Positions 8,743 through 15,809 of a DNA stretch of 64,000 bases are shown here, in pieces (position 1 is the first letter of the stretch; each line of letters starts with the position of its first letter). The notes under the pieces are model-generated. The model searched no databases, was not told the origin of the DNA, and worked only from the letters and a program-made list of their open reading frames with translations. The stretch spans positions 1 through 64,000 of the forward strand of contig DATDTD010000071.1 of assembly GCA_035290965.1 (NCBI GenBank), read 5' to 3'. Origin of the DNA: JAGVNX01 sp035290965 (GTDB lineage: Archaea > Iainarchaeota > Iainarchaeia > Iainarchaeales > GCA-2688035). The translations under genes and the position numbers were made by a program.

Positions 8743-9180
8743 TTGAAGAAAAAAGCGTCAAAGCAGGGAAAAAGAAAAGCTGGCTCCAAAAAGGCGCATC
8801 TTATTTCAGAGGCGGATGTAAGGGCCCTTGAAAGCGCGTCTGAAAAGCTGCTTTCTGAAATCTCCTCAATTAGAAGGCAGATTGCCGACAGCGAGCTTGC
8901 TTTGAAGCAGAAGCTTGTGAAAAAGATTGCGCTTGAAGACGAATTGAACTCTGCTTTGGAAAAGATTTTTTCAGACGAGAAATCTATTTTTGAAAAAACA
9001 CGGAATGCAGCGGAAAGAGAGGCTGTTTCTTTCAAAGGGAGAATTGATTCCCTGAAAAAAATTACCGGCATTTACGAGGAAAAAAAGAACAGGATCCTTG
9101 AAGAAAGGAAAAAACAGGTTTTTTTGCGCCAGCAGCTTGAAAAATTGAGCAGGCAGGCAGAGGGCTGGGGTTCTGTATGA
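8743..9180 (+). CDS. Coiled-coil protein of unknown function
   Basis: A 145-residue protein, almost wholly predicted alpha-helical coiled coil after a Lys-rich tail (residues 1-18). Heptad-like Leu/Ile spacing runs from about residue 25 to 135. It starts with TTG preceded by GGTG, and a TATA-like TTTTTATATTAAAG lies near 8690. Its stop overlaps the next start (ATGA at 9177), so both are probably translated as a coupled pair. No family recognised. Confidence 0.65.
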   Translation: MKKKASKQGKRKAGSKKAHLISEADVRALESASEKLLSEISSIRRQIADSELALKQKLVKKIALEDELNSALEKIFSDEKSIFEKTRNAAEREAVSFKGRIDSLKKITGIYEEKKNRILEERKKQVFLRQQLEKLSRQAEGWGSV

Positions 9181-10577
9181 ATGAAAAGGAAAGGATTGCC
9201 ACAATAAAGCGCGAGCTTGCCGAATTGTCAAAGAAAACTGTTTCTGCTGAGCACCAGATTGTCGGGCTTATCCAGAAAGAAATTTCGCTTGAGAATCGGG
9301 CTGTTTCTGTTTTTTCAAAACTCATTGAACTTGAAAAAAAGCGCATTGCGCAGGAAGAAAACCTTACATCTGAAAAAGAAGAGGCATTCAAGCGCCGCAT
9401 TGAAAACCTGAAAAAAAAGCAGTCGGGTTATGAGAAGAGAACAGAAACAATCCGGCAGATAAACGAAAAAAAAGTCCAGATTAAAAGCCAGCTTTCAGCT
9501 CTTGAAAAAAAGCTGCAGGACAGCGTCAATGAATTATACGACGTGCAGAAGCTTAAGGCGCATGCAAAAAAGCTCGGCATTACAAGTGAAAAAAAGAAAA
9601 AGATTGCAAAAAAGGTTTCGGAACTGAAAAAGAAAATTTCCGCTGCGGCAAAACAAAAGGAAGAAATAAAAAAAAGCGCTGGCATTAAGGAAAAAAAGCC
9701 TTTGCCTTTGAAAAAACCAAAAAAGGCAAAGCATGCAAAAAAACCTTCTCGAGTAAAAGTAAAAAAACTTTCTCATGCAAAACCAAAAAAGCCTGTTAAG
9801 AAAAAAAAGCCTGCTGTAAAAAAACTTCCCGCAAAGCCTATGCCTGAAAAAAAGCCTGCTGCTGTAAAGCCGAAAAAGCCTTCTATTGAAAAGCCCAAGA
9901 AGCCTGCCAAAAAGGAAAAGCCTTCAAAATTATCCGATGACGAGCTTGCAAAAAGAGAGATTGCAAAAATAAAAGCCGAAATGGGGATAGAGCCTCTTGA
10001 AGGCGAGGATTCTGGATTTGTCCCAAAGAAAGAGTCTTCCGAGGCCACGGAAACTGCGGAATCAGAAGAGCAGAAGCCTGCAGAGGAAAAGCCTGAAGAG
10101 ATTCATGTTGACGAGCTCGAAAAGCCTGTTCAGGAAGAAACCAGTTCTGAAGAAATTCCTGATTTCAGCAGGGCTACAAAGCCTTTCAAGGACGAGGATA
10201 TTTCTCTTTTAGTGCCTGACTGGGGCAATAACAGTGAAAAATCCTCCAATGCAGTTGTTTCGCTTGCCGAGGGAGAGCTTTCTTTTGAGCTTTCAAAGCA
10301 GCCTGCTTCGGGAAAAAGCATTCAGGAGCATGTTTCAGGTGAGATTGCAAAAATTGAATCAGAAACAGGCTCAAAGGTAATGATTAACAAGCAGACAAAA
10401 AACAATATTTTCCTTGAATATTCTGAAGAAAGGGATTCGAAGGAATTTTTGACCAAGGCGCTTTTTATCCTGCAGAACAACAAGATAATCAAAATTTCCT
10501 TTACAGCGCCTTCAAGGATTTTTCCGAAAATGGACGACCTGTTTTTGAAAACTATTTTTTCAGTCAAGACAAAATAA
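9177..10577 (+). CDS. Coiled-coil protein with Lys/Pro-rich linker and C-terminal globular domain
   Basis: 466 residues in three visible parts: an N-terminal coiled coil (about 1-165), a linker built from repeats of KKP/KPKKP (about 175-255), and an acidic stretch leading to a C-terminal domain of about 130 residues starting near DISLLVPDWG and ending TIFSVKTK. No signal peptide or membrane span, so probably cytoplasmic. The coupling to the upstream coiled-coil gene suggests a heteromeric filament or scaffold; the basic KKP linker could contact nucleic acid. Both points are inference. It is not a recognised SMC or flagellar protein. Confidence 0.6.
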   Translation: MNEKERIATIKRELAELSKKTVSAEHQIVGLIQKEISLENRAVSVFSKLIELEKKRIAQEENLTSEKEEAFKRRIENLKKKQSGYEKRTETIRQINEKKVQIKSQLSALEKKLQDSVNELYDVQKLKAHAKKLGITSEKKKKIAKKVSELKKKISAAAKQKEEIKKSAGIKEKKPLPLKKPKKAKHAKKPSRVKVKKLSHAKPKKPVKKKKPAVKKLPAKPMPEKKPAAVKPKKPSIEKPKKPAKKEKPSKLSDDELAKREIAKIKAEMGIEPLEGEDSGFVPKKESSEATETAESEEQKPAEEKPEEIHVDELEKPVQEETSSEEIPDFSRATKPFKDEDISLLVPDWGNNSEKSSNAVVSLAEGELSFELSKQPASGKSIQEHVSGEIAKIESETGSKVMINKQTKNNIFLEYSEERDSKEFLTKALFILQNNKIIKISFTAPSRIFPKMDDLFLKTIFSVKTK

Positions 10578-10592
10578 TTTCAGAATTAGCAT

Positions 10593-10781
10593 TTATTTTT
10601 CTCTGCGCTTTTTTTTCTGTTTTATTTCCTGCTTTATTTTTTCAATAAACCCAGCAGGCATTTCCCTGCAGGAACAGTTCTTCGCATGCCCCAGATGCCA
10701 TTCAATCCGTTGTTCAGGAGAAGCATTCTTCGGCATTTTGTGCGCCAAATGCCATTCCTTATTGATTGCCATTTTAACCAT
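10593..10781 (-). CDS. Small conserved protein with WHLxHxMP and WHLGHxxxCxCR motifs
   Basis: 62 residues with two similar halves: EWHLAHKMPKNA and EWHLGHAKNCSCREMP. The two Trp-His-x-x-His repeats and the C-x-C pair could bind a metal. I recall similar short proteins in archaea and bacteria without known function. A second in-frame ATG three codons later is an equally good start. It is convergent with the coiled-coil pair and upstream of the IS200-like element on the same strand. Confidence 0.65.
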   Translation of the reverse strand: MVKMAINKEWHLAHKMPKNASPEQRIEWHLGHAKNCSCREMPAGFIEKIKQEIKQKKKRREK

Positions 10782-10795
10782 TCCAACATTGTTAA

Positions 10796-11386
10796 AATGA
10801 CAATAGGGGCTCTGCCCCTATGACCCTGTGAGAACTCTGCGGGCTCTCCGCTTCGCTCCGAGCCGCGCAGTATCAGAGGACTGCAACATCCTGCACTACG
10901 CTAACGTTGTGGTGGCTTGCTTGGTTCTCAATATATTTTAGTGCTGCGGCTTGGTCTGCGCCAAAACCCTGATGGTGTTCGTATCCGCTCCAAAAACTTC
11001 CGCGCGGATAGAGTTTTCGAAAGTTTGGCTTCTCCTTGAAAACGCGTTTTGCAGACCGTGTTTTCAACATTGTCTTTGCAACTTCCACAGAATACTTTTG
11101 CGGAACATTTGCTGCAAAATGAACATGGGTTCCTGCAAAACCGAACGCATCAAACTCAAAACCGAACGCTTCCAGTTCCTTGAAGCCTGCTTGACAGGCA
11201 TTGATTGTGCTTTGTTTTCTGAAAACATTCTTCCGACATTTTGAAACAAACATGAACATTATCCAGTTGCTTCTAGTGTCGCGTTTTTTTTCAGATACTT
11301 TTTTAGGCTGATAGCTACTCAAAATAATCTGCATTGTTATTACCTCCTCGCGCCGCTAGAGAGCGCCCGAAAGGGCGCTGCGCGCG
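10796..11386 (-). mobile_element. IS200/IS605-type insertion element
   Basis: A single Y1 transposase gene bounded by palindromic DNA, as in IS200/IS605 elements that move as single strands. The left side has two hairpins (AGGGGCT/AGCCCCT-like near 10805-10822 and GCGGGCTC/GAGCCGC near 10848-10867); the right side has GCGCCC/GGGCGC inside a longer TCGCGC/GCGCGA palindrome (about 11347-11386). Exact ends are not determined because these elements make no target duplication. No tnpB or guide-RNA-like segment is visible. Confidence 0.65.
10873..11334 (-). CDS. tnpA: IS200-like Y1 transposase (HUH single-strand transposase)
   Basis: A 153-residue protein, normal length for the family. The metal-binding HUH motif is HVHF (about residues 70-73), and the probable catalytic Tyr is in the segment YEHHQGFGADQAAALKYIENQ, followed by the usual helix. 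The N-terminal NWIMFMFVSKCRKNVF matches the first strand of IS200-like domains. The C-terminal part matches the branch where the catalytic Tyr helix carries a Q pair. It appears intact. The transposase nicks and joins single-stranded DNA at hairpin-marked ends. Confidence 0.88.
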   Translation of the reverse strand: MQIILSSYQPKKVSEKKRDTRSNWIMFMFVSKCRKNVFRKQSTINACQAGFKELEAFGFEFDAFGFAGTHVHFAANVPQKYSVEVAKTMLKTRSAKRVFKEKPNFRKLYPRGSFWSGYEHHQGFGADQAAALKYIENQASHHNVSVVQDVAVL

Positions 11387-11503
11387 ATGAGTAAAACAAA
11401 CATAAAATCAGAATTAACAGACATTGCCGATTCATCTGCGGGCACAAAGGTGCCGTTTCAGCATGAACCGCAGAATTCTCAGCTCTTAACAGTAATGGAT
11501 TGA
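11387..11503 (+). CDS. Possible small ORF, 38 residues
   Basis: An ATG directly after the right-end palindrome of the IS200-like element opens a 38-codon frame ending TGA. The product starts MSKTNIKSELTDIADSS and is hydrophilic. No ribosome binding site apart from palindrome sequence is visible, and no family is recognised. It could be the remnant of a gene cut by the insertion. Confidence 0.2.
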   Translation: MSKTNIKSELTDIADSSAGTKVPFQHEPQNSQLLTVMD

Positions 11504-11558
11504 CTTAAGTTTTTAATTATGTCTAAGTGGGAAATAAGAACAGTGGAAGCGATTTTTT

Positions 11559-11834
11559 ATGGGTTTGTTTGATGGTTGGAAAAAACAGAAAAAAAGGGAA
11601 ACGTTGTCAGTGAGTAGATTTCGCGGACAAGCACAAGAGGACGAGTTTGTTGCATTTAACACATTTCAAGGTAAGGCTGTTAAGCGGACTGGCAGGGGGT
11701 CTGATTACAAAATTGGAAAAACTTATTATGAAATCAAATCGTCCAGAACAGCGCCACTTTCAAGATTGCAGAAAAGAACCAGAAAAAGACTAAAGGGCCG
11801 ATACAAAGTAGTAAGACCGGACAATTATTGGTAA
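11559..11834 (+). CDS. Small basic protein, possible PD-(D/E)XK nuclease fold
   Basis: 91 residues, highly basic at the C terminus. The segment GSDYKIGKTYYEIKSS (about 50-65) matches the D-x(n)-E-x-K core of PD-(D/E)XK nucleases, followed by a Leu/Arg-rich helix and a final strand YKVVRP as in small resolvase-like folds. This is motif evidence only. The N terminus MGLFDGWKK resembles that of the phosphoesterase at 13149 (MGWFDKLFKK). It is the first gene of a four-gene same-strand run to 14414. Confidence 0.45.
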   Translation: MGLFDGWKKQKKRETLSVSRFRGQAQEDEFVAFNTFQGKAVKRTGRGSDYKIGKTYYEIKSSRTAPLSRLQKRTRKRLKGRYKVVRPDNYW

Positions 11835-11852
11835 AACAAAAGTGAATTTTGA

Positions 11853-12914
11853 ATGAAAAAAAGAATTTTGTTTTGTTTAATCGTGATAACAGTTTTGTTT
11901 AGTGGATGCACTCAACCAACTGGACAAGCAACTCTTGCTAATACACAAGATACAAGAGAACCTTTATTGAGTCAGCCCCAACCAAAAGAAAATAACAGCA
12001 TTGACGACAACAAGGTTGCAACAGTTATTGACAAATCCGTGCCAGAAGAAACTGAAAGTGAAAAACAAGCAAAGCTACTTGGGCAGGAAATTCAAGAAAT
12101 AAAAGAATTGCTTTCAAAATTCAAAGTTGATTCAAGCACTGGTGCTGAATGGTTTGCTCAAAACAATATTGGAAGCGAAACCCTCGACGAAAACAATTTG
12201 AAAAGCAACTTAGGAAACTGCTTTAAACCAGCAGAAAACAATTGCTTTATGCTCACCGCTTGCCCAAGCGCATATGCTGAAACCCCGCTTCATTGGAAAT
12301 ACAATGAGAGCGAAAGCTCTATTTCTTCGCTAGAAGAGGTTTTTAACGAAAAAAGTGCAAATTCTGAAGAACTCGCTTTGCTGTCCAAAGCAGAATACAA
12401 TTATTTGAAAGAAAAATGCCAAAAAGAATACGGCAAAAACGAATTAATTTTGGAAACTTGGATTCCAGACAAAAAAAGAGGGCAATATGTGCTAAGTTAT
12501 TATCCGACTGATTTACAGTATTATTATTACACAGGCATTCAACCACTTTACATTGATATATCCTATCAATACCCTGCAATTGTTTGCAGGCAATATTTCT
12601 CTGAAATCGATGCATGCAGAATTGCCTTAACAAGAAAACCCATAGATACAAACGAAGACATTTTTGTCACATTGAACAATGCCCCCTTAATAAAATTGGC
12701 AGACGGCGAATTTGGGGGCTTTATTAATGGCGATTCAGGAATATCATTGCAAAAAGAAAAAATAAGTGAAAACAAGGCAGCATACATTTCCACAGTAATA
12801 ACAAACAGCAATTATTACATATTTGATGAAACAAAAAACGGTTGGGTTAGCTATTTAGACTTAAAAACAAAACTCACAGAAAAAGAAAACCAGTTGAAAG
12901 AAATGCCAAAGTGA
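11853..12914 (+). CDS. Secreted lipoprotein of unknown function
   Basis: 353 residues. The first 22 form a lipoprotein signal peptide with lipobox LFSGC followed by TQPTGQ, like other lipoproteins of this genome, which share the GCTQP start. The mature part has a Ser/Thr/Gln-rich linker, a helical segment (EKQAKLLGQEIQEIKELL), and a mixed domain with several Cys (NCFKPAENNCFMLTACPS). It is probably anchored to the outer face of the cell membrane. No family recognised. Its stop overlaps the start of the next gene (GTGA), indicating coupling. Confidence 0.7.
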   Translation: MKKRILFCLIVITVLFSGCTQPTGQATLANTQDTREPLLSQPQPKENNSIDDNKVATVIDKSVPEETESEKQAKLLGQEIQEIKELLSKFKVDSSTGAEWFAQNNIGSETLDENNLKSNLGNCFKPAENNCFMLTACPSAYAETPLHWKYNESESSISSLEEVFNEKSANSEELALLSKAEYNYLKEKCQKEYGKNELILETWIPDKKRGQYVLSYYPTDLQYYYYTGIQPLYIDISYQYPAIVCRQYFSEIDACRIALTRKPIDTNEDIFVTLNNAPLIKLADGEFGGFINGDSGISLQKEKISENKAAYISTVITNSNYYIFDETKNGWVSYLDLKTKLTEKENQLKEMPK

Positions 12915-13141
12915 TTTTTGTGCCAGATAAACAAACAACCCTTTTTTTGAGTGGCGTTTTGTTAGGTGCATTGCTTGGAACACTAGGTGGTTTCCTAACA
13001 ACCCTTTCAGCACCATATCTTGATTTGCTACGCAAACAAAATCCATTGTTACACGTTGCTTTGCTAACAATTGGCATTGTCATTTTCTTTGTAATTATGG
13101 GAATATTTTTTTATTTTTTAAAACAACAAATAAAAAAGTGA
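12911..13141 (+). CDS. Small membrane protein with two transmembrane helices
   Basis: 76 residues: a short polar N terminus, a first Gly/Leu-rich helix (LFLSGVLLGALLGTLGGFL), a loop with DLLRKQNP, and a second helix (VALLTIGIVIFFVIMGIFF) with a Lys tail. It starts with GTG overlapping the lipoprotein stop and ends 7 bases before the phosphoesterase start, so it belongs to the same run. Function unknown. Confidence 0.6.
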   Translation: MIFVPDKQTTLFLSGVLLGALLGTLGGFLTTLSAPYLDLLRKQNPLLHVALLTIGIVIFFVIMGIFFYFLKQQIKK

Positions 13142-13148
13142 TTTTTGA

Positions 13149-14414
13149 ATGGGTTGGTTTGACAAATTATTTAAGAAAAAAGTTTACAAGGCAAAAAATG
13201 AAAGAAGAACGAGTCCTCACTATTTAATCGAATTTAGGTTTCAGGGCAAGGCAAAAGGTTGGGGTAAAAAACTTAGTGCAGACATTTCAAAAAAATTTGG
13301 CGTGAAAAGAGTTGCAAGAAGCGGGAGACCGCCGCACATTACTTTGTATGGCCGCTTTGAAACTGCCAACGAAAAAGAAATGGCTTCGCGTTTTTTGAAA
13401 GTATGCAAACAGTTTGACTTGATAAAATTCAGGCTGAACGGTTTTAGCCACATAGAAAACAGAGTTGTGCAAATAAATGTTGAGCCTTCACAGGAATTGA
13501 AAGAATTCAGAAAACAATTGGCTGCAGAAATGAATTCTATTTGTAATGCCCAAGAATGGGATAATACTCAAAAAGAATTTCTTTTTCATGCAACTTTAGC
13601 TTTCAAGGATATAGAAAGCAAGTTTGAAAAAATTTGGACATACTTGCAAAACAGCGAGCAACCGAACAAAAGCATGTATTTGATACGGACAACTCTATTA
13701 AAAAATGGAAAAATATTGTTGGAATACGATTTTATTCAGAGAAGAGCCTTGAACAGAATGGAAGCATTGAATGGCAAAATAATGAGAACAACGATAGATT
13801 ATTTGAAAGAAATTAAAGCGAACAAGGGCAAAAGAAAAGAAACTGTGTTTGAGGAAACAAAAAACAATGTTTTTTTTATCAGCGATTTGCATTTAGACCA
13901 TAAAAACATAATCAAATACACAAAACGCCCGTTCGAAAATGTTCACGAAATGAACAATGTTTTAGTAAACAATTGGAACAGCACAGTAAAGCCAAACGAT
14001 ACTGTTTATTTTTTGGGCGACATGGTTTTTGGCAGAGGCTGCAGACCTGCAACACATTGGCTCAAACAATTGAATGGAAAAATTATTTTTATTGAAGGCA
14101 ACCACGAAGAAGTTTCCGGCATCAACTCTTTTCCTCCAGCAGAAAATGTTTTTTTGAATTACAAAGGCAAAAAGTTTTTGTTGGTTCACGACCCTGCATT
14201 AAAGCCAAAAGATTGGAATGATTGGATTATTCACGGACACCACCACAACAACCACTTAGAAGAATTTCCCTTTGTTAACGGAGACAAAAAAACAATCAAT
14301 GTAAGCGTTGAACTAACAGACTATAAGCCAGTTCCAATACAAACAATCATCAATCCAGAATTAGAAAGCATAAAATATTGGAAAACAATCAAAGACAAAA
14401 TCATTAAAAAATAA
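13149..14414 (+). CDS. Fusion of 2H phosphoesterase and calcineurin-like metallophosphoesterase
   Basis: 421 residues with two enzymes in one chain. The N-terminal half (about 25-215) has the two H-x-T/S signatures of the LigT/2H family, HITLYG (about 65) and HATLAF (about 143), which act on 2',3'-cyclic phosphates or 2'-5' RNA bonds. The C-terminal half (about 235-400) carries all calcineurin-like motifs: ISDLHLDH, FLGDMVF, EGNHEE, LLVHD and GHHHN. The phosphoesterase half resembles small YfcE/MPE-type proteins. The pair suggests stepwise processing of an RNA end or cyclic nucleotide in the cytoplasm; substrate unknown. Translation is probably led by the GTGAT just before the ATG. Confidence 0.8.
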   Translation: MGWFDKLFKKKVYKAKNERRTSPHYLIEFRFQGKAKGWGKKLSADISKKFGVKRVARSGRPPHITLYGRFETANEKEMASRFLKVCKQFDLIKFRLNGFSHIENRVVQINVEPSQELKEFRKQLAAEMNSICNAQEWDNTQKEFLFHATLAFKDIESKFEKIWTYLQNSEQPNKSMYLIRTTLLKNGKILLEYDFIQRRALNRMEALNGKIMRTTIDYLKEIKANKGKRKETVFEETKNNVFFISDLHLDHKNIIKYTKRPFENVHEMNNVLVNNWNSTVKPNDTVYFLGDMVFGRGCRPATHWLKQLNGKIIFIEGNHEEVSGINSFPPAENVFLNYKGKKFLLVHDPALKPKDWNDWIIHGHHHNNHLEEFPFVNGDKKTINVSVELTDYKPVPIQTIINPELESIKYWKTIKDKIIKK

Positions 14415-14561
14415 AAACGAAAACAAAAGGTAAGCAATTAAAAAAGAGGCTTTTTTTGAGTTATCTTGGGCATTCATTATTGATGCATTCTGCTTGGCAT
14501 AGGCGTTTTGCTTTTGAAGGAAACAAAATACTGCACGTGCTGGAAGTGGTTGGAGGGTTTT

Positions 14562-15011
14562 TTATCTCCTAGTAATTTTTCCAACAATAACTCCTATGAT
14601 ATTTGAATACTTGTGGATGTTTCTATACCCTGCATATAAAAAAACAATAGTTATTATTGCTGCTACTATTACCTGGCTTGCCCTCAATTCAGGTGGTATT
14701 GTTGTAAAAACAATAATGGTTGTAATGCCAAACAATACAGCAAATAATAGGTAAACACAACCCAAAAATAGTTTGACATAACTTTTTATCCGGCCTCTTG
14801 TGGCTAATTCAGCAAACAGGAATAAAACAAAAGCAATAAAACCAAGGTAAACTGGAATATCTGGACTTGCTTTAAAAAAATCTTTAATGGCAGAATAGAT
14901 TAAAAAAGCTAAAACTATATACCACATGGTTTTGAAAGTGAGTTTTAAAGCTCTATTCCTGTCTTGTATATAATCATTATAATCTTCAACAATTACATGG
15001 ACTGTTTCCAT
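14562..15011 (-). CDS. Membrane protein with four transmembrane helices
   Basis: 149 residues; a soluble acidic N terminus (VHVIVEDYNDYIQDRNRALK) then four hydrophobic spans separated by short loops, ending with a basic KITRR tail. An AT-rich palindromic TATA region (about 15040-15056) could drive this gene, with a start site near 15020. It lies at the edge of the accessory island. No family recognised. Confidence 0.55.
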   Translation of the reverse strand: METVHVIVEDYNDYIQDRNRALKLTFKTMWYIVLAFLIYSAIKDFFKASPDIPVYLGFIAFVLFLFAELATRGRIKSYVKLFLGCVYLLFAVLFGITTIIVFTTIPPELRASQVIVAAIITIVFLYAGYRNIHKYSNIIGVIVGKITRR

Positions 15012-15182
15012 CTTGTTTTCACAATAACAAAAAGGCTATTCTAATATTTATATTTAATGCTGAAAAAAGCAAGCCTTAAACACTTCTTTTATTCTAATAA
15101 AAAACAGGGCTTGTTTGGGTTGGGTTCAACAACAAAACTCGCTAACAAAAACCTTTTATTTTACAAATTCCCATTAAAAAGC

Positions 15183-15449
15183 ATGGAAAACGAACCAAGT
15201 AAAGAAAAATTAAGAGCAATGTTTGACCTTCAATTGCATAGAGATTCAACAGCAAATGCGGGAATGAGAGATTTTATCTTGATAGCGATTGGTGCTTTCA
15301 CATTGTTGGGTTACGGCATAGTAAACAAAATTACGGACTTAATTCTCGCTGCTTTAATCATTGGAGTTCTTTCTGCATTGTGCGCATTATTCATTGCTCT
15401 CACAAACAAGTCATACAATAAGATTCAACAAATTCTTGATAACATGTAA
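15183..15449 (+). CDS. Small membrane protein with two transmembrane helices
   Basis: 88 residues if started at the ATG at 15183; the frame is open for a further 42 codons upstream, but that part is unlike a protein and the TTTTATTTTA box about 25-35 bases before 15183 would suit a leaderless start. A charged helix (SKEKLRAMFDLQLHRDST) precedes two spans (DFILIAIGAFTLLGYGIV and LILAALIIGVLSALCALFIAL). The organisation resembles DUF-type proteins that tether a short cytoplasmic helix to the membrane. Function unknown. Confidence 0.5.
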   Translation: MENEPSKEKLRAMFDLQLHRDSTANAGMRDFILIAIGAFTLLGYGIVNKITDLILAALIIGVLSALCALFIALTNKSYNKIQQILDNM

Positions 15450-15528
15450 CCTTTTTCCGTCTTCATAAAATAATACTCCCGACCCTCGTTTAAAAAGAAA
15501 AGGGGACACTATTCAACTTGAAAACTTA

Positions 15529-15720
15529 CGCAGGGACAGGGATTTGAACCCTGGCTCCCTTTCGGGAACGAGCTGGCTGCAAAAAACTTTTTTTCCCGGC
15601 AAAGAAAATGTGAGCGAAGCGAACCCGGTTTTGCAAAGCAAAACCGTTTCTTTCACAAGGCTTTCTTTTCCAAAGAAAGGCTTTAGCAGGCTCGCGCGTT
15701 AACCACTCCGCCATCCCTGC
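15529..15720 (-). tRNA. tRNA-Ser (GCU) with a 109-nt intron at 37/38
   Basis: Class II tRNA: acceptor GCAGGGA/TCCCTGC, discriminator G, anticodon stem CGAGC/GCTCG, anticodon GCT (plus strand 15685-15687), variable arm TCCC-GAAA-GGGA, T arm CAGGG/CCCTG with TTCAAAT loop. The intron spans 15575-15683. A canonical BHB is visible: central helix CTGC/GCAG, bulges TAA and CCA, giving A37 and A38 after cutting. The intron contains hairpin repeat copy 4. The gene marks the end of the accessory island. Confidence 0.93.
15605..15683 (-). repeat. Modular hairpin repeat, copy 4 (inside the tRNA-Ser intron)
   Basis: Minus strand order: hairpin GCCTTTCTTT/AAAGAAAGCC, linker CCTTGTG, AAAGAAA, hairpin CGGTTTTGC/GCAAAACCG, then the tail TTCGCTTCGCTCACATTTT, which is identical to copy 1 in the rRNA spacer while the hairpin stems differ and keep pairing. 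This looks like compensatory divergence of a structured element. Confidence 0.65.
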
Positions 15721-15809
15721 ATTGTAAATTATGATTTATGGCTAATGATTTTTTGTGTGAACTAATTTAAATGCGTTTCGAAAACCCCTGTTTTTCAAAA
15801 AGCCCTGCT

